This document shows, one piece after another, positions 21,504-33,749 of a stretch of DNA of 64,000 bases (positions within the stretch are counted from its first letter, which is position 1; every line of letters begins with the position of its first letter). The notes beneath the pieces are model-generated. The model had not been told where the DNA came from. It did not search any database and saw only the letters and a list, made by a program, of their open reading frames with translations. Both the position numbers and the translations under genes were made by a program. The stretch covers positions 96,049,115-96,113,114 of the forward strand of contig CM041085.1 of NCBI GenBank assembly GCA_023079485.1. Direction: 5' to 3'. Source of the DNA: Archilochus colubris (Eukaryota > Chordata > Aves > Apodiformes > Trochilidae).

Positions 21504-24500
21504 TCATCTGTATATAATTACCATTTTGGGTGCTTATTTTTTGGTCACTTGCTGTCCAACTCTGCTTGTGTTACAGAGTGTTAATACCATGAGAGCAACT
21601 GGAATAAAGTGTTGCTGCAGAGATTACATCTGTGACATTACTTGAGTCAAGTAACTTCAGTCAGAATTTAGCAGGTTGAAGACTGGTCCCAAGATGCTGT
21701 TGTCTAAGAAATGAAGTAGGAGCCACATCATCTCTTGGACGCAGAGTATGTTACTCCATAACACGGCTCTGCCACACTGGTAAAGTTATTTGCTAAAATA
21801 TCTGCACCCAAAATCAGTGGAACCCTCTAGGTTATGTTGCCCATTGCTTCTAGATATAAGATTTAGGCACATACTTTTAGAAAAAGCTTCCATTTATTTC
21901 TCAACACAGCCTCAGTCACATCCCACAGCTCTTGCAGCAGCTGTACTTCTAGAGCATCCAGTTCTTAGTACTTTTCATGTGACCACAGAAAGTAAATTAA
22001 CACTGACAATGCTGTCTTTAGTCCAGTGCCTTTTTCATGAGGATGCTGAAGAGAGTTTCCACCCATCATTTTGCCCTGACTGATCTGTTAATGTAGCAAG
22101 CAACATGACATGGTTTTCCTGGTACCTGGTTCAAAGCCTTGTACTTAACATGTTCTGGTCTAGCAGCATTCTTCAGTGCTAAGGAAAGTGACCTGCCTGC
22201 ATATTTGCTCCTAACACAGATCCAGAAGCTGACAGAACCTTCCTGTGGGAGAAGAATGAGCAATGAGACAGGTGTCAGAGAATCCTCCATTGTTTTTACT
22301 GTCCCTGCCTCAGACCAGGGCACTCTTTTCCTCCACTTCTATTTTATCCTATCCGATATAAATGTGGAAAAAAGAGAAGCAGCAGATTAATTAGAGACAT
22401 AAAGACAAGATTTTTCAAATAAATCTGTGCTACTCTGGAGAATTTATTTTGTTTTCATTAAGAAATTTGCTGAATTTGAACCCATATAAAATTATTTACC
22501 CTTACCTGAGGCTATTCATTCAATTTAATGTGGTACCAGCCACCGCTCTGGTTTTTTTAAATTCTTTTTTATTTTTTATGCAATTTTATGTCATAGGTAC
22601 ATGCTTCGAGCATAAACTCCACCAGGAGATAGATGTTAGCAAAATCTTCCCAGCTTCCAACGTTGCAAGAATGTAATGGGCCCCAAAACTGTGAGTCTGA
22701 TGGTGAGCAGAATAGTTTGATGAATTCTAGTGGCAGCAGCAGCTCCGTGGCTGTAAAGCACTGAGTTCAGAGGATAAAAATGAATAAGACGTGCTATATA
22801 CTTTCTATAATCTATCATAGCACAATCTATCATGCACCTTCTTTTTCTTAGATGAAATTGCCTTCTTGCAACATCAGCATAAATATATGGAAGAAGATAG
22901 AGAAATGTGGCTTTCAGAAGTACTTGACTGACAAATTGCTTCAGCAGAAAAGATGCCTTTTCATTTACTGTCTCAGATAATTCTTGGAGTTAACCACAGC
23001 AGCTAAGTGCCACCTCTGTGCCCTATTGAAGCAGAGCTAACTGTGTTAACAGAAATTCAAACATATGTGGGAAAAGCCACAGGAATTATGAGACCTGTGA
23101 GTCTACATTTAATAGACAGGAACACCTGACAGAAAAGAGAGGAAAAAGTTCCACGTTTCTTGAATTTTACTCTTTCCAAGACTCTCTCTCTTTTGTCTTA
23201 AGGTTTCACCTCATATGCTCCTTCATATATCACTGTACTCCATTAGTTTTTCCTACTGGATAGAGTAGGGAACAATAACACTGAAAATGCAGTCCCCATC
23301 TCACTGAAATCAGTGGAAAAACTCCAGGAGCTAGAGTGAACCAAAATGTGTCTTTGAATGTAGCTTCAATTCTCTGAAAAATCCTGGCTTAAAAAAAAAA
23401 GCAAAACCAAAACCCCTTTTTACTGTCTTTCTAAATATTACAGTAAAATGCCACAACTAAATCCCTCTTCTCCAGTTACTTGCCATTATGATGAATTATT
23501 GGGTTGTATTGTGCTTTGGGGTTCCAGGTCTAAAGGGATTGTCTTGGCAGCTTTGCTATAGCTTCACTTTAATCAATTATGTAATCAAATTGTCCTTCCT
23601 CCTCCAGTGTTCTGTAGACCTCTCTTGAAATTATTGGAAAAGGTTTAGAGGATACTAGATGTCCTCAGTGAGCACATAATTTGAAAATCCCATTACCACT
23701 CATGAGGAATATTCTGAACAGGATTATTTTAATGACAGGCTCAGTTCCAAATTTGGACAGTTGGTAAATGCTTTCCAGATCTCATGAGAGGGAGTTAATG
23801 TTGGATTAATCTCCTCTGACTGTAACCATCTCTGGTTTAGATATTTCCACCCGAGCTTCCTACCTCATGCTGTCTACATACTCAGGGGGCAGGGGAGAAA
23901 CAGGCAGCTTTAAGACACATCAGTAATTTGGTCTGTGTTACACTTCTGTTTTAGGATGAGATGAATTGTTCCCTGAGAGTGTCTGGGTCTCTCCAATGGC
24001 TGGAGGGGGAGCCCAAATGGTAAATCTCAACATTGTAAATATGTCCAGCTAGGTGAGACTCACTCCCCCTGTGCTCACCTTTCATTTTTCTTGCAGGACA
24101 TCCCACATTCTTCTCAGCTTTGGCTGAACCATAGTTCCCAGCTGCTCTACCATGATGAGATGGTCCAACAGAACTAAAATCACAGTGCTGGTTCCTGCTC
24201 ACTGACCTTGGAGAAGTTAAGCAGTAGTCATGGTAGAAACTGGGTGGCCTTTATCATAAATGATCAATAAGGTGAAAATAATGGATACAGAACAGAACCA
24301 AACTAATTTAAAAATTGGTGGAGACATACACATATGTGCTTCATCTCCTAAAAATAGAAAACAGAATTTTAAATACACCGCTGTATTTTGACACTAGATG
24401 GCAACAGTATACATTGGAAACAGTGGGTTCTCAACCAGTAAGCATTAACTCAAGGAACTGAATGAAAGAGAATCACAGCCATTATTTTTAGAATGGATTT

Positions 24501-24878
24501 TGCATTAAGTAAATTTTAAAAATGTGTAGTGTACACTATTTCTGATATAAAGATATAGAACGTGGAGAAACTGATCTAAATGCAATAGAAAAGTTTATAA
24601 TTATTCTGAGTGATAATCCTCCCTCCAATGAGAGAATATTTATTAGAGGTTCATCAATATAAACAAAGGTTAAATGTAGCTTTTACTGACTGGATGACTA
24701 CAAAGGGTCTGATCATCAAATTCTCCACTCTTTTGCTCCTCAACTTCTTAAACAAATCAGTGTGTGTATAGAGTTTAAGAATATTTTTGTTTTATGATCA
24801 TATACATTTGTACAGTTCATGCATCAAATTTTCATTTACAGAGAGCAGTAGACATTATACTGTGTGACTCATTTAATT

Positions 24879-24912
24879 AAAAAAAAAAAAAAAAAAGAGA
24901 GAGAGAGAGAAA
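24879..24912 (+). repeat. A-run followed by (GA)n
   Basis: About 18 A, followed by (GA)7 and AAAA. The reading frame through it is compositional. Confidence 0.9.
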
Positions 24913-25508
24913 AGAATATGGCTGAAAGACTGCAGAGAGGTGAAATTGTGACATTAATTCAGCAAGAGAGATCACATCTGCACTTCTTTATTCATAGTGT
25001 TCTAAATCTTTTTTGGCCAGTGCCATTAGCCAGTGAAGAGCAGTAGAAGGATGTGAATTTTTGATGCTGGCAGTTCCTTTTCCTTCCCAATGCCATTGAG
25101 ATACCACACTGGGGACATAACATGGATATATCTGTGTAGGACTTCCCAGCTGCTCAGGGAAGCCTCCCTATTCCACATTGCTCATTGGTTTTAGGATAAT
25201 TTTTCTGATTACGTCTTTCTCACTCTGGTGAGTTTTAGGGTAAATATCCCCACCCCAGCCAGACCCAGTAAATTCTCATTTGAACTTGCCAGGTTCCCAG
25301 TTGTGTTGTTTATTGAGCATCTCATAAGAGTTAATATTTCATGAGTGCTGATGATTCATTAGTTCTGTGACACCATAATATAATTTCTACAACAAACAGG
25401 AACTTCAAACCTTTAAAGGACAGGAGAATGGAGTATTTAAGGCTTAGCAAAATGTGTAGTAAAATTCTTAGACTTACCATAAGTATATCCTTTCAATATT
25501 GCTACCAT

Positions 25509-25635
25509 TTTGAAAGAAAAAATAATCTCATTTCTTTTGTAGAATGTTTTTCTGGGCTATGGAGCTATCCATTGTATGTTTTGAAAGAAAAAAATTGCTA
25601 CTTCTTTTGCAGAGTTTGATTCTGGGCCATGGATC
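25509..25635 (+). repeat. Imperfect tandem duplication, about 70-bp unit
   Basis: 'tttgaaagaaaaaataatct..cttttgtagaatg..ctgggctatgga' (about 25510-25563) is repeated as 'tttgaaagaaaaaaattgct..cttttgcagagtt..ctgggccatgga' (about 25580-25634), with the same order of blocks. Both copies carry a TTTGYAG acceptor-like motif. It is a local duplication with no known family. Confidence 0.75.
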
Positions 25636-27726
25636 AATTTCCTGTAAACCAAAGCATGTTGCAGAGTTTTTGCAGGACTAAAGCCACAGAAGTGGCAATG
25701 GCTTAACCAGAGAGAAATAGAGAGGACACCTTTTTTTCAATCAAATCATCAAATCATACAGTGGAGTAGAGGTTTGGGCACTGAGGCCATCTTCCCAACT
25801 GCAAGAATTGTGTCTATATTGTCTTTTAAGTGTTTTCCTTCCACCTCCAATCAGAAGCTCAGTCAGCATCCACATTCCCTATACTCAGGTCTGTGCTACA
25901 GTCAGAGAGTGTGTATATAGGATTCGGGGGCTGAGCTTGTCAGGAGGTATCTCTGGGAAGAGGAATTCTGTAGCATCAAGCACCAGCAAACTTTTAACCC
26001 ACTTCAGGTTCACGATCCACAGGATAACTTTCAGTTCTCATGTGACATTGAGGTGAGATATGTCCTAAGGGAAGTATTTTTGGGGAACAGAAATAATGAC
26101 CTTTCTTTACTGTTAGGTGAATGTGGGAACTTCGTATTTCACAGATGTGGAGTGTGAGGCAGAAAGATTAAGTGAACTGCTCAAGGCTATAAAGAAAATT
26201 TGTATCAGAGCCCAGATCAGACAGGGGGAACTGCTGACTCCCAATGCTTTGCTAAGATACCTCCCTCTGTTAAAATAGGCCTATGAATCATCCTAAGAGC
26301 CAACAGTAATGCTTTATGAGTCTCAGCACTGCAGATGCTATTAGTGCTGTTGAGAAGGGACTTCTTTATCAATGTGCAGCAGTAATAATTCTCAACTCTT
26401 AGAAGTATTTATTCATCTTCAAAGCATTCACAATCTGAATCCAGCATAACATGGAGGGTTCCAAACTTACCTTCCCGGGACTGTCCTTGGGTTTTCTTTT
26501 ATCTAAAAAAATCCTATTATTTTTATTGTTTCCAAATTGTAGCTTCCAAAGCTGTAAAAATGACTTTGCAGTCATGTTCACTTCCTAACAATGCTTTTCT
26601 TATTCGTCCTGAGGAGGTATTTATAAGATATTATAGGCTTCTTGGTGGCAACTGTGCACAAGAGAGAGAAAAAAATTCGAATATGTGTTTTTGTATTTCA
26701 GGACATGTTTTCATTTGGTTCTGATTAATAACACCTGCTTATTTTCTATACTCTTCCAGGTATTCACCTCTTATCTGGTGAATAATGTGTCTGCATTTGA
26801 GACAGATTCTGTGTACTCACCATTCCTGTCATGGCCAGCAAGAGCAGAAGACTCAGGGTAAAGCCCAAGCAATCCTTTCATTAGGAGAAGGAAGACAATG
26901 ATGGTCTGGGAATAGCAGGAGGACTCTTCTGCACCCTGAAAAACTGTTCCAGAAACTTTTCTGTGTCTGTTCAGGAGATTTGCAGGTGGAACAAGAGCAG
27001 ACCTGTTGAATACATGTCTACATGAACTACCTGCTTCTTTGGTGTAGATAGTAGATTAAATCTTAGACTAGTATATCTCAAAGGACAATGATTCAACAAA
27101 AAATATGCTTGGCATAAAACACATACAAATCCCTCAGAAATCAGTGGGATTTTAGTGTATATTTACTAATGTACCTGCTTTATTTGAAGCCTTCAGAGGT
27201 ATAGCATTATGAGGCATTTCACTGTTGCTCTACAACTTGCAGACAATTTTTCCAGTTTCCAAACCTTACAGGATACAACTGGCTTCCCAAGACTATGTGT
27301 TGGTACCTAAGGACTTGGACTATAATATTTATGGTGAAATGAGGAAAATACTTTGGAAGTGTCACAGGTATTGTTTCACACATACAATCAAAGTAATTCC
27401 CAGGTAATCCGTAGTCCCCAGAAGTCAAGATCAGATAGCATAGATGGGCCTGGAGAGATGTCAGTGTCTGGCCTAGCACAGAAAGGGCCCCAAGGCTGTG
27501 GTGTCAACTGTTGTTCTCTGTCAGCCATGAAGCTGATTATTGCCATAAAGTTTCAAGGCCTTGAAGAATCAAGCCTGAAGCTTTATAGGATATGGAGGAT
27601 ATCTGCATACTTGGCATTGAACTATAACTGCAGAATCGATGTTAGTCATTCACAGCACTTCAGATGATATTGTCATAGGAAGGCAGACTTCAAACCACTT
27701 TACTTACACAAATTCATATATGTTTC

Positions 27727-27749
27727 TTTTTTTTTTTTTTTTTTTTTTT
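27727..27749 (+). repeat. Poly-T run
   Basis: About 23 consecutive T. No retroposed body was recognised next to it. Confidence 0.9.
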
Positions 27750-28927
27750 GTAATACCTGAATTACATCCTAAAGTGTTTCAATGAAAAGTTATAAAAGTC
27801 TTAAGGCAACTTCAAGAGAATACCAACTGATATTTGAAAAAGAGCCCCAGAGAAGAAGTAACTTAGAGCAGGATGATCAGTACCTGTGTGTGACGTATCT
27901 GTACATTACAGGTGTACCAGACTTCCATGATGAGATGCTATTCTCAGTTTTTGATAATCTTAGTACTCACTCCCATCAGAGATAAAGTCAGAGACGGTGT
28001 TCACACCATGAGGTTAAATACAGCCAGGGCACTTCATGGCCTAAACTGCTGATTTTTAGTCTGCATCCTGGCAAAGTTTTGTCCATTCAAACCAGAAGTC
28101 TCTCAGCTGATGCCTGGGCATATTTCAGCGAGCAAGCACAATCTGGGGGGACAGTCAGGCTGTGTCCATTCTGTTTTGGGACATAAGAAAACTTGGCAGT
28201 ATGGCCGTAAACTGTTGTGTGGTACCTGGCTACTATCTAGAGAACAGTTTCAAGAGTATTTTATTTACTAAAATAGCCAAAGCATAAGAGGCAGATGTCA
28301 GCCTTCTCCAATTTTTTTTTTTTCTTTTTTGTTCTGTTTCAGCCCTAAGCTTGAGATAAAGCTTTTTTGTTCCAGAACTACCCTGTCTCATTCACTGGAG
28401 ACCTTCTTATTCTCTCAGGAAATGAGACTGCTGCAGAAAAAAAAAATCTCCTTCACTATTCTGCCTTGATTTGATCCTCCACACAGCTTGGGAAGAACTG
28501 TCTGTGGTCTCTAATTAAACATTGCACTAAAGCATACATACAAGGGAGGTCAATAATGCTATCCACATGATAAGGAAACAGATATGTCACTCTGTTGGAA
28601 GCTCTTACTACTCAAGCAGCATTTGCTATGCTAGCACTCTTTCCAGTGAGAGTCCCAGCACTTAAATAGGTTGACTTTTGCAGGATTTTTATCATACACT
28701 CTCAATTGCTCTGATGCTCAGTCTATGTTTTCATCATGGTGCACTCGAGATATTCCACTAAATAAAAATCCTAATTCTCACTTAAAAGAAGCTTTACTCC
28801 CTCTCTTGCACTCACAGCCTCAGATATATCACAAAATCATGAGGACATGTTTTCTTCATGCTGTTTAAAATTTCAGGAACTGTGAAACTCCAGATATGGT
28901 GAATACGTTATACTTTTTTCCAAAAGT

Positions 28928-28966
28928 TTGTGTTTTGTTTTTGGTTTTGTTTTGGTTTGTTTTTAA
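28928..28966 (+). repeat. T/G-rich tract
   Basis: GTTTTG/GTTTTTGG steps without strict period. A similar shorter T-run lies at 28311-28332. Confidence 0.8.
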
Positions 28967-30429
28967 AGAGAAAAAAAGCCATAGTATTAAATTCAGAACC
29001 TTCTCCAAATCCTGGCAATCAGGCTAGAGCAGAAGGGAGGGGAAGAGGGCATTTCTGAAATAAAAGGTGCATTCTCACAATATATACAGCTACACAGTAT
29101 CTTGTCTGCTGAAGGCTGCAAAATGAGGAAATCATTAGTTTCAGCATCTTTTGGATGCTCTGATGGATGCTAAGGACTGCCTTCATTACAGAGTAGTTCA
29201 GACCTAGCTACAGATAAGGACATCTTCACACCATCTTTCATCTTTACCTTCACTTTTCTGTGCTTGGTATTTCCAAAGGGTGTCACTGAGTACCAGCTGA
29301 GTACCTCTTAGCAATGGGGTTACATTTTTCACCTTCATGTTGGTGGCCTTTTATGTGTCCTTTGTGAGCTGCAACTTGTTCCATTACAGCCTTTGCTGTG
29401 TAGGGCTCAGTTACCCTTGGGTTACACACAGCAGCACAGGCAGTGTGCTAACACACCCATACTGCCTGCTCCTGCTCAGATTAACCCAAATTCCTTGTCC
29501 TCAGGTCTGTGTTTCCTGCAAATTCAGTGTTCAGAAAAGGTAATGCTCTTCTCAGGAGAAAAGATCTTAAGGAAAAAGCTTTTTCCTTTGTTCATATCAA
29601 GCACTTTTTGAGTATGCAAAGGCAGAGACAGAATTTAAACTGTTTCTCTGAGACTGTGGTTGCTGGTTGGTATCTCACTTGTTGACAAATACTGTGTTGC
29701 TCACAACTGAGCTATTAAGCAGTAGCTGTAAGGAAGAAAATAAATGCAAAATCTTTTAAGTACCTGATGAATTTTCCATGTCATTCAATACCTTAATAGC
29801 CTTCTTCACCAACATGCATATCCTTATTAGTATTTTTATAAAGGAAGGAAATGCCATTATTCCTGTTTAAAAATGAAATGTAACTAGAAAAAAATAAAGT
29901 GACTTGCTGAAAGCTACACCAGATAATAATAGAAACAAGTTCAAGATTCTCAGTTTTTGAATCTCAGTCCAGTTACTCAATAGCTAAAATCCTTTTCTGT
30001 AACCAATTTTTATTCCTCTGACCTATAGACTTTAACAGTTTCAATATTTTAGCTAGTTACTTAAGTTGTAAATAATATTTATACTGATTTCACATTGGTT
30101 TATAATTTATTTTTCAAACAGAACATTTTTAAAAGATAATAAGTTTATGATTTTATAATAGAAAATCACAACTGAAGTGGAAAATAACAGTGTCATGGAT
30201 ATGCTGTTATTTTTTACTTTTTAATCTTTACTTTGGTGGCACCAACCTAATCTCAAAACAAAGACAGCAGGAGTCTCGAGATAAGGATATGGTAAACTTC
30301 TGCTTTCACATGTAAAGTTAGGAGTAACTGAATGTTAGTGCCAATTATACACTTTACTGTTTTTATTTTGTGTACAAGACCCTGCTTATTTGTCTAAAGC
30401 AATGCTAGCTTTCAAATTGATGCCTGGCT

Positions 30430-30527
30430 ACCTTTTTCTGAACTGAGCTTGTGTAAAGCAAGTATCTCAACCCTATGTGTGGAATATTTTTTGCACACTG
30501 GGTGAAGAAACCAGTTTTGATACAACA
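30430..30527 (+). mobile_element. 5' LTR end (R/U5 part) of the provirus
   Basis: The segment 'gtgtaaagcaagtatctcaa' to 'ggtgaagaaaccagttttga' and 'tacaaca' looks like an LTR R/U5 end closing on CA at 30527, just before the primer site. The start of the LTR is uncertain; a TG at 30191-30192 ('tgtcatggatatgctg') is one possibility. Without the 3' copy the length cannot be confirmed. Confidence 0.5.
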
Positions 30528-30531
30528 TTTT

Positions 30532-30549
30532 TGGTGACCCAGGTGGGAC
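30532..30549 (+). other. Retroviral primer-binding-site-like sequence
   Basis: TGGTGACCCAGGTGGGAC follows the LTR end by four bases. The first nine bases agree with a site complementary to tRNA-Trp 3' ends, and the rest is diverged. The position is right and the identity of the tRNA is tentative. Confidence 0.45.
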
Positions 30550-31559
30550 CCTCAGACCTTGCCTGGGTTGCTTGGCTGTCAGAGCAGAGGAAAATTGGAC
30601 CAATCTTTGTATCTGGGGCTCCTCCAGTCCTGATGGGCCAGAAGACTGGAAGGTGTAATGCCCAAGTGATATTTATGGAGGGGTGAAAGATGAAGAATTC
30701 CTGGATTGTTGAATATTACATTTACTGACTTCTGTGGAAAATGTGTCACGTGTTAACAGGGGAAGAAATTACCTTTCTGGCAAGTGAGAGCCAGAGCTGA
30801 GTGTGGGCTTCAGAGGTAAAAGGAAAACCTAAAGTTTTCTCAAATGTAGCCTCTTGGTACCAGGGTAAAGGTGTGCCTGTGCTGGTACAGAGTTCAAAGC
30901 TTAGTGTGAGAATGAGATACAGGTTGTAAAGGGATCTTCTCTGCAGCCCTTTGTGTTATATTGTAAAGAACTAGAATTAGAACCAGTCTGGGGGAAATCC
31001 AATGATTTGCGAGAAAATGAAAAGATTGCAACCAGTGGTGGCCAAATTACAAGCTAAATGATGTTCTTCTACATGATGTTCTTCTACAAGCTAAATGAGG
31101 TTCTTCTGTTGCCAATTTGAAAAATGGAATGAATTGCCTTATGCTGATGCCTTTATGACTTTATATGAACCATAGTATTAAGAAAAAAAGTGAATTAGAA
31201 GGAGACACATCAATGCTATAAAATGAGGAAAAGAAGAAAAGGAAAAAAGATGAATACTTGTATGTTGTGCTGGCAGCAAACAAGTGGATGTACTGTTGCT
31301 GATCCCATCTTCCCCTCTCCCAAATAATCCTGGGACCAAAGGGGAAGAAAGTCAGGAAAGTTCAGAAAGACATCTGAAAACAAGACAGGAAATGAGAAAT
31401 TTTGTCCTGTTTTAAGTAGGACTATAGGGCATTCTTAGGCAGTCACACAGCCACTGCTGGGCCAGGCTGTAGGGATGGACACTATGCCAGTCTTTGTTGA
31501 CAGCTCTTTCACTGCTTTGCGTTTGATAAATTGGAAACTCTTCATTTGTACAGAGGGAA
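30550..31559 (+). other. Proviral leader and eroded gag N-terminus
   Basis: Expected place of the leader, matrix and p12-like region. Only faint proline-rich translation near 31300 was seen. A short tandem motif, 'atgatgttcttctac', occurs twice at about 31050-31090, with a third variant after it. Nothing else could be assigned. Confidence 0.4.
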
Positions 31560-32325
31560 TCATAAAGAAATGTTTCAGCTTTTAGAAACTTTTATGCTGA
31601 TTCAAAACCCTAACTGGGGGGGACATGCGGGCTCTGCTGAACACCTTTTTAACTGCAGAAGGAAGGAGAATGTTGTTAGATGAGGCAAAAGAAGGAGAAG
31701 GAAAAAGAAATAAGCTGGAGAACTCTAGTCAATATTTGCCTTCAAGGGAAGATCCAGAATGGGATCTGAATACTGGTTTAGGAAAAACTAAACTGTACCA
31801 ATATTTGATATAAATTGGAATACACCATGGGGTTCCCAAACTGAAAAATCTGTCTAAGCTATCTGAAGTTAAACAAGAATGCAATGAAAGTCTATTGGCT
31901 TTCTATGAGAGATTATGTGAAGCAGTGAAGAAGTGGAATGACATAAATCAAGAATAGGAGGCAAATAAAACCTTAATAGGTTGTTTATAAGCCAATCATT
32001 GCAAGATAAAAAAAGATATAGAAAGTAGATGGAACCGGGGAATGCCTATTTCTCAGCTGATTGAAATTGCTTACAAGGTACACAGTAATAGAGGAGTAAA
32101 GAAGGAACAGAAAGAAGAGCAAACAGTGAAATGTCAGGTTCTCTTTCAGCTGCAGTGGGTGCAGACAGTGGGATGAAAGGGGGGGGGGAGAGGTTGGGGA
32201 AGCAGCACAGGGAGCCTGGACCAAGACTGGGGTATAAATTGCAAAGGGACCTTCCTCTGGGCTTGAGTCAGTGTGGTATTCGCAGACTCAAGGGACACTG
32301 GAAAAATGAATGTCCCTAAAGGGAA
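31560..32325 (+). pseudogene. gag remnant: capsid and zinc knuckle
   Basis: Shell-forming polyprotein of the provirus, now defunct. Visible pieces are MRALLNTFLTAEGRRMLLDE (31625 onwards), the conserved capsid C-terminal block with SLLAFYERLCEAVKKWND (about 31885-31940), PISQLIEIAYKV (about 32045-32080), and a nucleocapsid zinc-knuckle end GHWKNECP (about 32294-32317). The knuckle lacks its first cysteines in frame. Stops occur at about 31811 and 31957, and a frame change is needed at the G-run near 31616. The order and content fit a gammaretrovirus-like gag. No complete product is possible. Confidence 0.85.
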
Positions 32326-32439
32326 GAGGAAGGACAACAAATCAGTCAGGAAACAGTGACCTCATCATGCTGGAGGATTTGGATAATGAATGAAGACGAC
32401 TGGAGGAGAATATCAAACAATGACCAGCATATCTCCTGA

Positions 32440-33300
32440 TTCCAATAAAGCTGGGGAATAAAACCCCAGACTTCTTAACTGATAGAGAGCCACACATTCA
32501 GAGTAGTCATAGCTGTAAAAGACCTTTAAGTAAGGTCACTATACCAGTTGTTGGAACAATGGGAAAAAGAACATTATGATAATTTTTACAACTCGTGGAG
32601 TGTGCAATTGGAGGTACTAAACTGACTCATGAATTTTTATATATGCCTGAATGTCCTCTTCCCTTATTAGAACAAGATTTAATATGCAAATTAAGCGCTC
32701 AAGTAACCTTTGTTGAGAACTCTGTACAGCTTCACATCCCACCCAAAATGATTTGGAATGCTCAGATTTGCCTGCTGATGGCTAAAACTTTGGAGGAGCT
32801 TGAAGAAAATATCCCAGATGTGGTGCTGGATGCAGTAATGGAAAGGAACCAAGTAGAGCAAAGACTGCAACCCTCAAGGATTTAATAACAGCCCCACTTT
32901 ATTTGTTGATGCATTGGTAAGGAATTAGAGCAGTGTCAAAATGATAATAACAATCTTACACTGTTACAGTATATGGACAATATTTTGATCAGAACTGATA
33001 AGGAAGAGCAATGCATGGGAGCAACAATAAATTTGCTGAACTTTCTGGGACAGGTATGATACTGAATCTTAGAAGGAAAGCCCAGATTGCCAAGCAGGAG
33101 GTTTGTTAGCTTGACTTCAATGTATCTAGAGGACAATGAGCACTGGAAGAAGAAAAATGCTAAATGCAGGACTGTGGAACCAAAGACTAGAAGAAAATTA
33201 AGAGGATTCTAGGGAATGGTGGGGTCTTGTCCCACATGGATTCTTTAGTTTGGATTGATAGCCAAACCTTTATATAGTGCAATCAAAGATCTGTAGTAAC
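32440..33300 (+). pseudogene. pro-pol remnant: protease end and reverse transcriptase
   Basis: Replication polyprotein remnant. The frame at 32595-32885 holds THEFLYMPECPLPLLEQDL, the protease-to-RT junction block of gammaretroviruses, and then an eroded RT start. A large deletion removes the RT fingers. The sequence resumes near 32870 with QGF..NNSPTLFVDALV, then LLQYMDNILI (YMDN at 32970-32981, the catalytic YXDD position with Asn in the last place), and later the thumb block with GLIAKPLYSAIK (about 33255-33290). Several stops and frame changes occur. It is inactive, since the catalytic motif itself is altered and most of the domain is missing. Confidence 0.85.
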
Positions 33301-33317
33301 AAATGGATAGATGTTCT

Positions 33318-33722
33318 GTCAGTTGCCTTGAAGAGAATTAGAATCTCTCCATGGGTCAGGGAAAGTGTGAGTTTTTTTGAAATATTTTATGAGAAACCAT
33401 CTCCAGCTAAAAGTCTACCAACCTGAAGCAATCAAATGCATATTAAGGGAAAGGGAATGATACAAAATTGTTTGCTGTCTCTCTCATGCATTTTATCATC
33501 CTTACACAGGTATCTCAATCAGCAAGCTCCTTTGTCCCTGGATTCATTGGTGGATTTACCTTTAGACTTCGTATATATTCATGCCTGGAAAGACTCAGAG
33601 AAAAGTGGAAAGGACTTTGCCTTGTTCTGCTGCCCACCTGCACCACCATGAAACTAGAAGCTTTCAGCTCTTGGATCTACTATGTGCAAGTCAATCCAGC
33701 TCCTTCTCAAGGGTCCAAACAT
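33318..33722 (+). pseudogene. pol remnant: integrase C-terminal part
   Basis: The sequence jumps directly from the RT thumb to the integrase C-terminal half, so RNase H and the integrase catalytic core are deleted. Visible blocks are RIRISPWVRESVSFFEI (about 33340-33390), VYIHAWKDSEKSGK (33580-33625), and, in the next frame, CTTMKLEAFSSWIYYVQVNP (33634-33693). The latter two are the conserved C-terminal blocks of gammaretroviral integrases. The frame changes at about 33610. Confidence 0.8.
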
Positions 33723-33749
33723 GAGTGAAAAGCCATCCCAAGAAGACCA

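Larger units (their letters stand above)
19093..30400. other. Intergenic, AT-rich
   Basis: About 11 kb with no host gene recognised. It contains simple repeats at 19931-20045, 21463-21503, 24879-24912, 27727-27749, 28311-28332 and 28928-28966, and a local direct duplication at 25509-25635. Open frames of 60-104 codons (for example 21790-22083 and 27353-27667) show no family resemblance. The sequence at 20224 begins like an avian LTR but cannot be followed further. Confidence 0.5.
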
